Shown here in pieces: positions 1 to 8,884 of a stretch of 54,264 nt of DNA. Origin of the DNA: Bacteroidales bacterium (GTDB taxonomy: Bacteria; Bacteroidota; Bacteroidia; Bacteroidales; UBA932). The notes below the pieces were generated by a model that was given only the letters and a program-made list of their open reading frames with translations, did no database searches and was not told the DNA's origin. Numbering within the stretch: position 1 is the first letter of the stretch; every line of letters starts with the position of its first letter. Made by a program: the position numbers and the translations under genes. The stretch covers positions 1 to 54,264 of the forward strand of contig JAGAKR010000027.1 of the NCBI GenBank assembly GCA_017625535.1, written 5' to 3'.

Positions 1-1
1 C

Positions 2-424
2 ATAATTTTCATAGAATTGCGTAAATTCACCAAGGATTTGGATGATATTTCTCCCGACAATATGCAGGAAGTATTCATCCACTGCCTGAAAAACATGCAC
101 CGGCACAAAAAGCAGCCTGAAACACTCCAACAACCTATATGTAACAGGCTCTTTGAAGCGGCAAGGTTTGCAGCCATGAACAAACAGGAAAGACAAGCAT
201 ATATAAGCATGATGAACACAGAAAGAGATCTACGCAACCAACTGGACTACGCCTTATCTGAAGGACTGGCCAAAGGTATGGCGCAAGGTATGGCGCAAGG
301 AATGGCACAAGGCGAAGCAAATGCCAAGGCCGCTATTGCAAAGGCCATGAAAAATAAAGGCATAGACACTGCTACAATATCAGAATGCACCGGTATTCCA
401 ATTGAAGAAATTGGGAAACTTTAA
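2..424 (+). CDS. Rpn / PD-(D/E)XK nuclease-transposase family protein, C-terminal part
   Basis: The reading frame is already open at the window edge (frame starting at base 2, ..FIELRKFTKDLDD..), so the N-terminal nuclease domain lies outside and only about 140 C-terminal residues are visible. The FIEL-x-KF stretch, the following helical region (FEAARFAAMNKQER), a GMAQ-type Gly/Ala/Gln repeat and a final helix resembling a small HTH (TATISECTGIPIEEIGKL) are the usual tail of the Bacteroidetes Rpn/PD-(D/E)XK transposase family (PF12784-like). Family members are associated with RecA-independent recombination or are relics of mobile elements. The role here is inferred. A strong hairpin with a T tract follows the stop codon. 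Confidence is good for the family and low for any activity, because the catalytic part cannot be inspected. Confidence 0.72.
   Translation: MIFIELRKFTKDLDDISPDNMQEVFIHCLKNMHRHKKQPETLQQPICNRLFEAARFAAMNKQERQAYISMMNTERDLRNQLDYALSEGLAKGMAQGMAQGMAQGEANAKAAIAKAMKNKGIDTATISECTGIPIEEIGKL
275..310 (+). repeat. Three in-frame 12-bp tandem repeats (GMAQ coding)
   Basis: GGTATGGCGCAA occurs twice exactly, followed by a third copy with two changes (GGAATGGCACAA). Each unit encodes GMAQ inside the Rpn-family tail. The unit is a multiple of three, so slippage would change linker length without a frameshift. Confidence 0.85.
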
Positions 425-487
425 CTTCAACATTTATGGAGCTGGGCAAGATTTGATGACATTTTCTGCCAAGGCTTTACGGAATCA

Positions 488-536
488 ATACTCCGTCCGG
501 GAAATGATATATTTTCCCGAACGGAGTATCTTTTTT
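488..536 (+). terminator. Rho-independent terminator of the Rpn-family gene
   Basis: Arms 488-504 and 513-529 pair over 17 positions with one mismatch around an 8-nt loop, followed by C and T6. It lies 64 bp after the stop codon at 424. It is also the first of three related hairpins (see 488-626). Confidence 0.75.
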
Positions 537-626
537 GCACCAGTAGGTTCGGGGAAGAGGGTGTTTTCCCGAACAGAGTATCTTTTTTTTGCAGTTTGGT
601 TCGGGAAAATGGGTGGTTTCCCGAAC
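488..626. repeat. Three tandem hairpins sharing a TTTCCCGAAC arm
   Basis: Hairpin 1 is 488-529. Hairpin 2 is 547-556 paired with 565-574 (one G-T pair). Hairpin 3 is 599-608 paired perfectly with 617-626. All three right arms contain TTTCCCGAAC. Hairpins 1 and 2 also share the downstream stretch GAGTATC plus a T run of 6 to 8 and then GCA. The spacing is about 52 bp. The block fills the gap between the Rpn-family gene and the convergent beta-helix gene. No gene is seen in 425-675. Confidence 0.8.
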
Positions 627-675
627 ACTATCCTATTATCCTATGAAGTATATCAATATACAACCATATATCTGA

Positions 676-3648
676 TTACTGTACAATAAGCTTGTTCACT
701 ATTACCGCTTCATCAGATTTTACCGTTGAGTTGTTCGATGTGTTTGTAAATGTATACATAAACGTTTTGCCCTTTCCCAATGATTCAAATGATACTGCAT
801 TAATAGTTACCCCATCAGTCATATTTACCTCATTACCATTTAAATCCACTACACTTGGCGTTTCATCATATTTCCAACTCCAATCGGCATTTTCCTCAAA
901 CTTCCATGTACCTGCCGGCAAAAGGACAATTGTTCTAACACCACCATCACCCTTTTGTGAATCATTTACACAAGGAAATGAGATAGTCCTATAAGGATAC
1001 CATACGCCATCCTTTTTATACGAAATATTGAATACAGCACTTTCTCCAACCTGCAATCCTTTCTTTATAAGGGTAACATAATACAAATCATACCCCAGTG
1101 CCAAACAAATATATTTATCATCATATGTTATACTGTTGAGCTCATTGAATTGGATTTTGTGTATTTGGGACAAATTACTCAATGCCTCTTTATAACGGAA
1201 TATTTCATTAGAGTGCAAACTGCCACCTATAATTGTTCCCTGTGCATATTTTGTATCTCCGCAGACATAATCCTCCACCCAATACAGCTCGCTTGTTGGG
1301 ACATTGAACCCCTGCAACTGCATTTTTGAGACATTCGGCAAGACAAGTTTTGTACCAATACCATTTGCATAAATATCATCAGCTGCAAAAGATGCACTGT
1401 TCCCATATAACCCCAACGGCTTACCTTGGGCAATATCTAATGTAGAAAACGAGAGTGAAGTATTTTGCGCAAGATACACGCCACCTCCTACTCCTTTATT
1501 ATTTGAATCATTATCATAAGCTGTTGTCTGCGTATCCGGCATACCCGATGCAGTATTGCCTGTTATAAGGCCACCTGCATATGCCATACTTGTGGTTCCT
1601 TTACCGTCATTAAACAGATATGCTCCTCCGCCATTGGTTGCAGTATTATTGGTTAAAGTGGTACCTGTAGCAGTAAGATTTATATTTCCATGCACACAAA
1701 TTCCTCCTCCATACAAAGCCTTGTTTCCAACAAAGGTGCCTCCAGTAAAAGTTACAGCCTTTTGCCCTCCATCTTCTTCGTTTACCACATACAAACCTCC
1801 CCCATAAGTTTCCGCACTATTCTTTTGTATAAAGCTCTCATTACCGCTCACTGTTATAGTTCCATTTTTCAAACAGATTCCGCCTCCATTTGCAGCAGAA
1901 TTATTTGTAATATTTCCCATAGTCATAGAAATGGAACCACTTTCCAATGTTACTCCACCACCATTCCCTCCTGCTATATTGCCACTTATATGACCAGACG
2001 AAACAGTTAAACTTCCCTGCACAATAAAAACTCCGCCACCATTACCACCGGTATTGAAATCACCGGATGCAGCAATTCCACGTGCTGTATTTTCAGAAAT
2101 CATCACATTACCCCCAATAGTCATATTGCACACACCTACCTCTTGTGAAATACCACCTCCATGACCTGCAAAATTACCTCTAATCTGGGCTGTCCCTTGC
2201 AATTTCACAGTAGCTCCTTCTCCTCCATAAGCATTAACATTAATACCCCCACCATACCTCCTGGCATAATTGCCTGAAATGGTTCCTCCACCAAAAGTAA
2301 TTAATGAACTTTGCACATAAATGCCTCCTCCGTTACCGGTACCGCCATTCCCTATTGCGTGATTACCCGTAATACTGGCACTCCCTTCCACCTGTAAAGA
2401 AGAATTATAATAAGCCATAATTCCACCGCCCGAACCACCAATATTTCCACTTATCTCTCCTCCCGACATTGTAAACGAAGCCTTTTCAATAATTTTTGCC
2501 TCATCAGAGTAGTCATATTGATCATTACCATTGGAATCAAAATCAATATCCCTTCCTTCAATACAAATTCCACCACCCAATGCAGCATTTGATGCCATTA
2601 TCTCAGATAAAGAATAATCCGGCACTCCCTGCCATATAACAGGACTATTATTGGAAATTCCAGTAATAGGAACATTATTTGTTATATAACCGCCTGTCAT
2701 ACTCACAATACCTTTTGAGAAAACGCCACACCCTGTAGAACTGGCCTTGCAACCATCAACCACCGCATTTTCTGAGAGTACAAACCTGTTCCTGCCACCA
2801 ATAGTTGGATATGCAGCTGCATCTACATAAACTCCTCCACCTCTATGAGTTGCCAAGCAATTCTGAATCTTTGCACTACCGCTCATATTCAATCCTTTCC
2901 CCTCTTCAACATCTGAAACCGTTGTACCTCCTGCCAAAAAAACGCCACCACCTCTAAATGCATTGCAATTTGAAATAGTTCCGCCACTAAAATTGAATGT
3001 TCCACCAGCCTGCACATACACAGCCCCGCCATATTGTTTTATAAACTTCTGAGCCAATGTATTATTACTATAATGTTTGTCTATATCAAAACCACAATCT
3101 GTAATTGTTCCTCCAGTCATATTAACAGTACCGGTAGATGAGATAAAAATGGCCGGTCCAAAACTCTCAGACAAATCTGGTGGATTTAATGTTATACTCC
3201 TTTCAAAACCGGTAATAGTTCCAGACTCAAAGGTAAGGGTACCTTCTACCTCTATTGCACTTCTTGTGCTGTGCTTACCAACAAGTTGCCCAGTTCCTTT
3301 AACAGCTCCTCCAACAATAGTTTTACCATCCGCCACTTCCACATCCCAAATATACAAATGAGCCCCCGCCCTTACATCAAATAAAGGGTAGTCGGATCCC
3401 TTTAAAATCAGCTTATGACCATTCAAATTAAATACAGCTGTACCAGACAAAAGGATGAATGTATTTTCTATAGTAATATCACTCTCCAGTCTGTAACAAG
3501 TAACATTACTTAAAGAATAACCACTCCCATTAGCCCAACTGCTCGAGCTTAGCACATGTTCTTGCTGTATAGTTACCTGTCCATTAACTCTGGCCGCACC
3601 CAGTAATAAAAGACAGATTACTGCCACCATATATTTCAGACCTTTCAT
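676..3648 (-). CDS. Secreted right-handed beta-helix protein with GGG(I/V) repeats, last gene of the fimbrial operon
   Basis: This is a 990-residue protein. A Sec signal peptide (MKGLKYMVAVICLLLLGAARVNG) ends before QVTIQQ, with no lipobox Cys. Residues of roughly 60 to 780 are a long parallel beta-helix: alternating strands such as FNFSGGTISNC, with about 15 turns containing GGGI, GGGV or GGGL (RGGGVFL, GGGIYVQSS, GGGICLKNG and so on) and frequent SGN or TNN corners. The pattern resembles chlamydial polymorphic membrane proteins and other beta-helix adhesins. A separate C-terminal beta domain (about 830-990, YPYRTISFPC.., GTWKFEENADWSWKYD) follows. No type IX secretion C-terminal signal is evident. 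The gene is 24 bp downstream of the second fimbrillin gene, so it is probably co-transcribed. A role as a surface or fimbria-associated adhesin is inferred from location and fold. The substrate is unknown. The coding sequence is visibly more AT-rich than the division genes. Confidence 0.75.
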   Translation of the reverse strand: MKGLKYMVAVICLLLLGAARVNGQVTIQQEHVLSSSSWANGSGYSLSNVTCYRLESDITIENTFILLSGTAVFNLNGHKLILKGSDYPLFDVRAGAHLYIWDVEVADGKTIVGGAVKGTGQLVGKHSTRSAIEVEGTLTFESGTITGFERSITLNPPDLSESFGPAIFISSTGTVNMTGGTITDCGFDIDKHYSNNTLAQKFIKQYGGAVYVQAGGTFNFSGGTISNCNAFRGGGVFLAGGTTVSDVEEGKGLNMSGSAKIQNCLATHRGGGVYVDAAAYPTIGGRNRFVLSENAVVDGCKASSTGCGVFSKGIVSMTGGYITNNVPITGISNNSPVIWQGVPDYSLSEIMASNAALGGGICIEGRDIDFDSNGNDQYDYSDEAKIIEKASFTMSGGEISGNIGGSGGGIMAYYNSSLQVEGSASITGNHAIGNGGTGNGGGIYVQSSLITFGGGTISGNYARRYGGGINVNAYGGEGATVKLQGTAQIRGNFAGHGGGISQEVGVCNMTIGGNVMISENTARGIAASGDFNTGGNGGGVFIVQGSLTVSSGHISGNIAGGNGGGVTLESGSISMTMGNITNNSAANGGGICLKNGTITVSGNESFIQKNSAETYGGGLYVVNEEDGGQKAVTFTGGTFVGNKALYGGGICVHGNINLTATGTTLTNNTATNGGGAYLFNDGKGTTSMAYAGGLITGNTASGMPDTQTTAYDNDSNNKGVGGGVYLAQNTSLSFSTLDIAQGKPLGLYGNSASFAADDIYANGIGTKLVLPNVSKMQLQGFNVPTSELYWVEDYVCGDTKYAQGTIIGGSLHSNEIFRYKEALSNLSQIHKIQFNELNSITYDDKYICLALGYDLYYVTLIKKGLQVGESAVFNISYKKDGVWYPYRTISFPCVNDSQKGDGGVRTIVLLPAGTWKFEENADWSWKYDETPSVVDLNGNEVNMTDGVTINAVSFESLGKGKTFMYTFTNTSNNSTVKSDEAVIVNKLIVQ

Positions 3649-3672
3649 AAACTCAAAATTTACTCATTCTTC

Positions 3673-5211
3673 CTACTGCTTAACACCTTCCACAAACCAT
3701 CCCGAACTGCTATCCAGCCCCCATGGCCATGATACCTTCCCCAACTCACTGGCAATTACAGCCTGCACCATAACATTCAACTGCAATTTTGCATTTGCAA
3801 CAGGAGGAACCGCTGTTACAGTATAACTCTCAAACAAAGGTACAGCAGGCAATTGGCCTGGTGCCAACTGATATTTGTAATAATAAAATCCATCATCCTC
3901 ATTCAGTTTCCAATGCTCATTCCATCCGGCCCCATAAACAAACTCCCCATCTGTTTCTTTCCAATCTGCCACAATATACTCATCACTGCCACTCTCAAAT
4001 ATCCAGTATCCAATCACAGCAGACCTTATATAAGAATAAGCCAACCCTTTATTGGTCATCTTCAGATTATCCTTTACCGCCCCGTTCACATCATCTGTAA
4101 TATCAATATCCACCTCCTCTGGGATTGAAATAGAATAAACATATTTCTTGTCTGCCACCCACTCATCCGTAATATCTTTAATAGGTTTGGACAAAGTATA
4201 TTCAACCCCATCAACAGAAAAACACACCTCAAAAGCAGCATCCACAGGCAGTACTTGTGGCACTACCATAAATGTCTGCCCGGCTGTATTCAAATCATTC
4301 TCCTTAACCAGATATGTTCCTTCAGAACCATTTACCAAAACATTAAAATTCTGTTTGAATAATTTTTTCTCACTCTGTCCGCTCCATGTAAAAACAAGAA
4401 TATCATTCTCTTCCGCATCTTTTCCCTCAACAAAACTGCAGGAGCCGTTAGAATAAATACCATTTAGGGCAATATGTTTTATAACAACATTCTTGGGCAT
4501 AGTTCCCACCTTAAAACAAATGGCAGAAAAAGCATGATGAAAACCAAGAGCCACAGTACCTCCGTTTTTTGTTTTATTGGTAGCAATAGCATATACATAA
4601 TCCGGCAAAATTGTAGCATCATTCCCATCTGTAGCATCTACCGGCATAGAATACTCAAATGAGGCGGTCCACTTGGCATCCGAAAAAACAAAATTCCCGT
4701 CTGCAACCTTAGCCGACACAGGAGCATACGCCAAAAAATTAAGGGCATCCTCTGGCGGCCAATAACGGTTTGTAGATGCTGCATTAACCTGCACCTGATC
4801 ATCCGCAAAATAAACCGTTCCATCATTCAGCTTAGCAGAAACCCAAAACTCAGAAAGCACATTTCCGCTTCCCGACGGATCCACTATAGGGGCACCTTTT
4901 GTTCCTGCAGCAGAGCTGTCTGCCCCTGTAGTCCACTGCACAGAATTGTTTTGCTCAGAAACAGAAAGATAAATGGAATCCTCTCCAAAAGCACAAAAAA
5001 ACTGGGAACTGTTGCCACTGCCCACTGCAGAAGAGGCCACATCCGCACCCTTTGTAACAAAACCCTTATCCACAGCCACGCCAAATGCAATTTTATCGCT
5101 ATCCAGCAAAACCGGCTCCGGCTCCTCCATAACGCACGAAACCGCCATTACCGTTGCCACAGCAACCGCAACACAAGTCCTTACAACACCCCAATAATCT
5201 CTCTTTGCCAT
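3673..5211 (-). CDS. Fimbrillin-family (Mfa-like) lipoprotein, second copy
   Basis: This is a 512-residue fimbrillin-type protein. The signal peptide ends in a lipobox (AVSC, Cys26), as expected for type V pilins, which are exported as lipoproteins and then polymerised at the surface. Mfa-like family signatures are present: VTKGA near the mature N-terminus, NRYWPPEDALNFLAYAP, and FHHAFSAICFKVG. The C-terminal about 110 residues (YIRSAVIGYWIFESG.. to WFVEGVKQ) form an extra domain absent from the shorter neighbour, so this may be a tip or accessory subunit. That is inference. It lies 111 bp downstream of the first fimbrillin gene with a hairpin in the gap, and 24 bp before the beta-helix gene. 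Confidence 0.8.
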   Translation of the reverse strand: MAKRDYWGVVRTCVAVAVATVMAVSCVMEEPEPVLLDSDKIAFGVAVDKGFVTKGADVASSAVGSGNSSQFFCAFGEDSIYLSVSEQNNSVQWTTGADSSAAGTKGAPIVDPSGSGNVLSEFWVSAKLNDGTVYFADDQVQVNAASTNRYWPPEDALNFLAYAPVSAKVADGNFVFSDAKWTASFEYSMPVDATDGNDATILPDYVYAIATNKTKNGGTVALGFHHAFSAICFKVGTMPKNVVIKHIALNGIYSNGSCSFVEGKDAEENDILVFTWSGQSEKKLFKQNFNVLVNGSEGTYLVKENDLNTAGQTFMVVPQVLPVDAAFEVCFSVDGVEYTLSKPIKDITDEWVADKKYVYSISIPEEVDIDITDDVNGAVKDNLKMTNKGLAYSYIRSAVIGYWIFESGSDEYIVADWKETDGEFVYGAGWNEHWKLNEDDGFYYYKYQLAPGQLPAVPLFESYTVTAVPPVANAKLQLNVMVQAVIASELGKVSWPWGLDSSSGWFVEGVKQ

Positions 5212-5274
5212 TTTATCTCATTTAACTCTCAAATTTCCCATAACACCCACAAATTTCCCCACACAAAAATTAGT

Positions 5275-5306
5275 AACCGGAAGGGGACATTCAACCCCTC
5301 CCGGCT
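5275..5306 (-). terminator. Attenuator-like hairpin between the two fimbrillin genes
   Basis: Read on the minus strand, AGCCGGGAGGGG pairs with CCCCTTCCGGTT around an 8-nt loop, using wobble pairs, and is followed by TACTAATTTTTG. The T tract is short and interrupted, so partial termination is more likely than a full stop. This would give more first fimbrillin than downstream products. Confidence 0.55.
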
Positions 5307-5322
5307 GAAAAATCAGAGTATA

Positions 5323-6495
5323 TTACTCCATCTCAACATCTGAATTACCACCTGCAAATGCATCAAAATCATCCACAGTTACGGTATAACTGATGTCTGA
5401 TAATACAGGTTGTCCTTGATCTGTATAACCTCCATTACCATCTCCAAACACGAATGTATAGACATATTTCTTACCAGGCTTCCAAGTAGGAGGATTAAGA
5501 GCATCTCCAAGAGGCATATAAGCATAACCAGTATGTAATTGGGTACTGCTTGCATCATTATTGCAGATAGTACATTCTACCGCCAAATAAGCTCCATTGC
5601 TTGCTGTTCCCAAATTTGCATTGTTTTTATCCCAAGGACTATCCAATTCCTGCGGTAATAGAATCATACTATTTGCAAAATACGATGTATAATTCGTTGA
5701 TGGCTTTTGGTTGTGCGATTCTTTATATGTCAGAGGTTTCACATCATTAAGAGTTAATTCTACGTCTGTAAAGGCAACCTCATATTCTGCAACAGTTGCT
5801 TGTCCACTCCAAGTACCAGCATTAAGCTCAGCATCTGCAGTGTTATCTGTATGCTCAGTATTCTGTGAAGAAGTAGAAGCTAGAGGATATGTGAAAGTTC
5901 CGACACTTTTTACACCTCCTACTTTTACACCTGTAACAGTAACTTTAATGTTTTCATTCTCATTTTTAGCTCTAAACTCTATCAAAGAGAGTGCATGACG
6001 GAAATTCAAAGCTACAGAGCCATTGTTGTTAACACCTGCATTTACTGCATATAGCATATCCACTTGTTCACCAACTGTTCCATTAACAATATAACCAGTA
6101 ATGGTTGGAGCACCACTTGTTGTTTTATTAAATGTACCATTGGAACCATCTGGGCCATTTGCAATTGCGTAGAAATCCATAGTATTGTTTGCATCTACTG
6201 TAGGCCAATAACGGGTTGGTGTTCCATTCTTGTATGAAACAACTCCGGCATCTGAAACATTCATCTCGTCACCATTTATGTACAAGATTGGTCCTCCACC
6301 GCTCACTTTATAATCTGCATATACAGTAAAACCATCCATATAATTGTACGCACAGAAAATTTCTGCTGCCTTAGTAGCATTCTCTGCCACTACACTATAC
6401 TTGATTTCATCTTGGTTGAGTTGGACCACCTGGTCTTTTGAGCAAGACACCAATGCAGCAAAAGCCAATGCTGCAATAAGTAATGTTTTTTTCAT
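5323..6495 (-). CDS. Fimbrillin-family (Mfa/FimA-like) lipoprotein, probable major subunit
   Basis: This is a 390-residue protein with a lipoprotein signal peptide (MKKTLLIAALAFAALVSC, Cys18). Fimbrillin hallmarks are TKAAEIFCAYNYMDGFTVYADY near the mature N-terminus, TRYWPTVDANNTMDFYAIA, and FRHALSLIEFRAKNE, followed by a beta-rich C-terminal half ending DDFDAFAGGNSDVEME. Length and domain plan fit the shaft subunits of Bacteroidales type V pili, which are assembled at the outer surface by donor-strand exchange after proteolytic trimming (known for the family). It is the first fimbrillin after the DUF5119 gene, and a hairpin follows its stop codon. Both points suit a highly expressed major subunit, which is inference. 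Confidence 0.85.
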   Translation of the reverse strand: MKKTLLIAALAFAALVSCSKDQVVQLNQDEIKYSVVAENATKAAEIFCAYNYMDGFTVYADYKVSGGGPILYINGDEMNVSDAGVVSYKNGTPTRYWPTVDANNTMDFYAIANGPDGSNGTFNKTTSGAPTITGYIVNGTVGEQVDMLYAVNAGVNNNGSVALNFRHALSLIEFRAKNENENIKVTVTGVKVGGVKSVGTFTYPLASTSSQNTEHTDNTADAELNAGTWSGQATVAEYEVAFTDVELTLNDVKPLTYKESHNQKPSTNYTSYFANSMILLPQELDSPWDKNNANLGTASNGAYLAVECTICNNDASSTQLHTGYAYMPLGDALNPPTWKPGKKYVYTFVFGDGNGGYTDQGQPVLSDISYTVTVDDFDAFAGGNSDVEME

Positions 6496-6551
6496 AATCT
6501 TTAGTTTTAAATTAGTATTTAGTTGTGTATTATTTGTCTATTGTTTTATTG

Positions 6552-7562
6552 TTACATAAGTACATCTTCAAATACCTCCTCAAAGTCATCTACCGTAAGT
6601 TCCCAGTCGCTGTCATTTCCATCTATTGATACCGGCAAATCCAACCCGTCAATTATTATATGTACCCTACGTTTGTTGGGAGCATTATGTATTTGTTCTG
6701 TCACATTAAATTTTTCGCTTCCTTCGCCAAAGTATAGTTTGTCTCCATTTTTCATCCATACATACAACAGCATCTTGTGAGGGGCTGTATTCTGAGTGTG
6801 GTGCCCGAATGTAAAGAACTCTCCGGTAATCCTGCAGCTGTCCCGCTCTATATTGGCCTCCAATGGGAGGGTTACACAGTTGGTAAACAGCTCTTCGGAG
6901 GCGAGCGTCATTCCTCCTGCCATTCCGCTTAAGGATGCACACATCTGAGTGGCCTTATCCAAGTTCTGCACATTGCGTATCTCGTATGAGTAATGGCACA
7001 TCAGTTCGTGGGGATATAGGGTAATTACATATTCCTCGCTCTCTACTTGCTGTTGGGTTTTATTCTCATTGTATGGGATACAGGTGTAGCATATCCCGGC
7101 ATCTGTTATCTCCACATCCAGGGAGGTACAGCCCCATAACATATCGGGAGTAATAACAACTTTTTCTTCATCTGTACCTGAAGCTCTTGGTACTCCTGCC
7201 GAACTGCCCAGTACAGGTTCCAGGATGTTTCCTTCTCTGGTATAAGCCCTGTGTTTCTCAAATGAGCCATTTGCAAAGAGGATTGCTTCTGTATCGTTAT
7301 TGTACGTGAGCACGTGGTATTTGCCTACATTCAATTGTATGTTTCCTCCTTGTGTTCCTTTAAAATCCATTCGGCGGGGATCTCCTCCATCTACCGGATA
7401 AAAGAACACACACATTCCTTGCGGATTGGCATCAGGAGCATTCTGCCAGTTGAATTCTACTTTTAGTTTCACTTCGTGCGGGTGGTGCAGGCAGAAATCC
7501 TTGTGGGCACACGAGACCAAGAGAAAGGCCATCAATGCCAAAAAGATGCATATTTTCCTCAT
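6552..7562 (-). CDS. DUF5119-type fimbrial accessory lipoprotein
   Basis: This is a 336-residue lipoprotein (MRKICIFLALMAFLLVSC, Cys18). The N-terminal region (CLHHPHEVKLKVEFNW, VFFYPVDGGDPRRMDF, NVGKYHVLTYNNDTEAILFAN) is typical of the DUF5119/FimB-Mfa2-like accessory proteins found beside fimbrillins in Bacteroides-type loci. These are thought to anchor or regulate the fimbria. The function is inferred from family and position. The start codon overlaps the stop of the upstream DUF3575 gene by 4 bp, indicating translational coupling. Confidence 0.78.
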   Translation of the reverse strand: MRKICIFLALMAFLLVSCAHKDFCLHHPHEVKLKVEFNWQNAPDANPQGMCVFFYPVDGGDPRRMDFKGTQGGNIQLNVGKYHVLTYNNDTEAILFANGSFEKHRAYTREGNILEPVLGSSAGVPRASGTDEEKVVITPDMLWGCTSLDVEITDAGICYTCIPYNENKTQQQVESEEYVITLYPHELMCHYSYEIRNVQNLDKATQMCASLSGMAGGMTLASEELFTNCVTLPLEANIERDSCRITGEFFTFGHHTQNTAPHKMLLYVWMKNGDKLYFGEGSEKFNVTEQIHNAPNKRRVHIIIDGLDLPVSIDGNDSDWELTVDDFEEVFEDVLM

Positions 7563-8848
7563 CTGGCACCTCCTTTACCCTTGTTCACATTCCCGTAACC
7601 CAGCAGCCAAACCAATGAAATTTCGGCCTTGGTAGGGCCGAACCAGTGCCTCTGCTTGGTTACCTGCCATACATAACAGTCATCAACAGGGAGATACTCG
7701 TGGTATTTGCCACCCATATATCCCAATCCAATGGTAAAATCCAAATTCAATCTCTTCCCGACGGGTTTTGAATAGCCATACTCCACACCCCCGGCATAGT
7801 TGGCCTTGTCCCATAGGGTTCCACCCGGCTGGCCGCCCATATAACCCCTGCCGCCTGTCTCAAAGTCATAGGTGAACATCTGTCCGTAAACTCCCAGATG
7901 ATGCCCGGTTAGGGGTTTCTCCTTGGCTGCCCTGCCGAACCATTTCCTGAAACCAATTTCCCCGCCGTAGATTCTCCAGTACCAGTGCTTCATATCGTGT
8001 TTCCACCAGGCATATTCCCAGTTGCCGGTAACGGACCAGTTGTTGCCCAGATAGAACTCCACCCCTATATTTGGTACTGCCACAACATCGTAAAGCAGAT
8101 TGCTCTTAATTGCCATATAGAACGGGTTGCGGGATTCCTCCTCCTTGATTGGAGGGAATGTATAGGCATAATTTATCGGGATATAAGGATATGAAAGGGC
8201 CGGGATTGGCTCTGCCTCCTCCTTCTTCACCTCAAGTTTCACTGCCTCCAGTTTCTCCCACTCTATGGCTATTACAAGGTTGAAACTCCTGAGTACAGGG
8301 AAGAATTTGCTGTACATATAACGCCAAGGCTCTCCGTTCCTCAAGTACACCAGGCGTAGTTTTCTTGTTTCTACAAGTTTGCCTTGGGCGTTGGTTACAG
8401 TTTCAGGGGAGTTGTCTATAATGGCAAGCGCCTCTTCTTTGTACGGCATATTTGGGTCTGCTTCAACCATACGGCGCAGTTCTGCCCAATTGATGCCCCT
8501 GGAATCCTCAACTATCACAGAATCAGGGAGAGCAATATAACTCTTCAGCACATCACGCATCCTGCGGGCCCTGTATTTTGAAAGTCGCTGGTTGAATACC
8601 CACGAACCTTCCGGCGAACAGCCTGCTACAATATGTATCTTGGAAATGCGGTTGAATATCTTGTCTGAATGGAATTTCTGGAAACGCTCCACAAATGCCT
8701 GCAGCCTCTCTCCGTTACCCTTGTACTGGGGCATCCACGTAGAATAGCCCTGGCGGAAATATACCTCCAGAGTGTCTGTATGCTGCGGTTGTGCCTGCAG
8801 CAACTCAAAGGCCATAACGGCCAGGAATATAAGGATTGCTTTCTTCAA
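7559..8848 (-). CDS. OmpA-like / DUF3575 outer-membrane protein, first gene of the fimbrial operon
   Basis: This is a 429-residue protein using a TTG start at 8848, which gives a clean signal peptide (KKAILIFLAVMAFELLQAQ). A longer frame reaching 8914 is unlikely because it runs through the promoter. The mature N-terminal half has an OmpA-like peptidoglycan-binding fold (HIVAGCSPEGSWVFNQRLSKYRARRMRDVL). The C-terminal half is a DUF3575 beta-barrel-like domain (MAIKSNLLYDVVAVPNIGVEFYLG, WSVTGNWEYAWW). This architecture regularly heads fimbrial operons in Bacteroidales, upstream of DUF5119 and fimbrillin genes. It is presumed to seat the fimbria in the outer membrane (inference). It is divergent from efp. 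Confidence 0.8.
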   Translation of the reverse strand: MKKAILIFLAVMAFELLQAQPQHTDTLEVYFRQGYSTWMPQYKGNGERLQAFVERFQKFHSDKIFNRISKIHIVAGCSPEGSWVFNQRLSKYRARRMRDVLKSYIALPDSVIVEDSRGINWAELRRMVEADPNMPYKEEALAIIDNSPETVTNAQGKLVETRKLRLVYLRNGEPWRYMYSKFFPVLRSFNLVIAIEWEKLEAVKLEVKKEEAEPIPALSYPYIPINYAYTFPPIKEEESRNPFYMAIKSNLLYDVVAVPNIGVEFYLGNNWSVTGNWEYAWWKHDMKHWYWRIYGGEIGFRKWFGRAAKEKPLTGHHLGVYGQMFTYDFETGGRGYMGGQPGGTLWDKANYAGGVEYGYSKPVGKRLNLDFTIGLGYMGGKYHEYLPVDDCYVWQVTKQRHWFGPTKAEISLVWLLGYGNVNKGKGGAR

Positions 8849-8884
8849 AGCCGTGATGTCTTTAGGTGTCAGGGAAACGGACAG

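Noticed and set aside
402-689. Open frame of about 95 codons after the Rpn-family gene
   Set aside because: It overlaps the end of the Rpn-family gene and reads through the three tandem hairpins; low-complexity aromatic residues come from the T runs.
676-3648. Repeated GGG-containing units as a possible CRISPR or DNA tandem repeat
   Set aside because: The repetition is at protein level (beta-helix turns) with varied codons and spacing, inside one open frame with a signal peptide.
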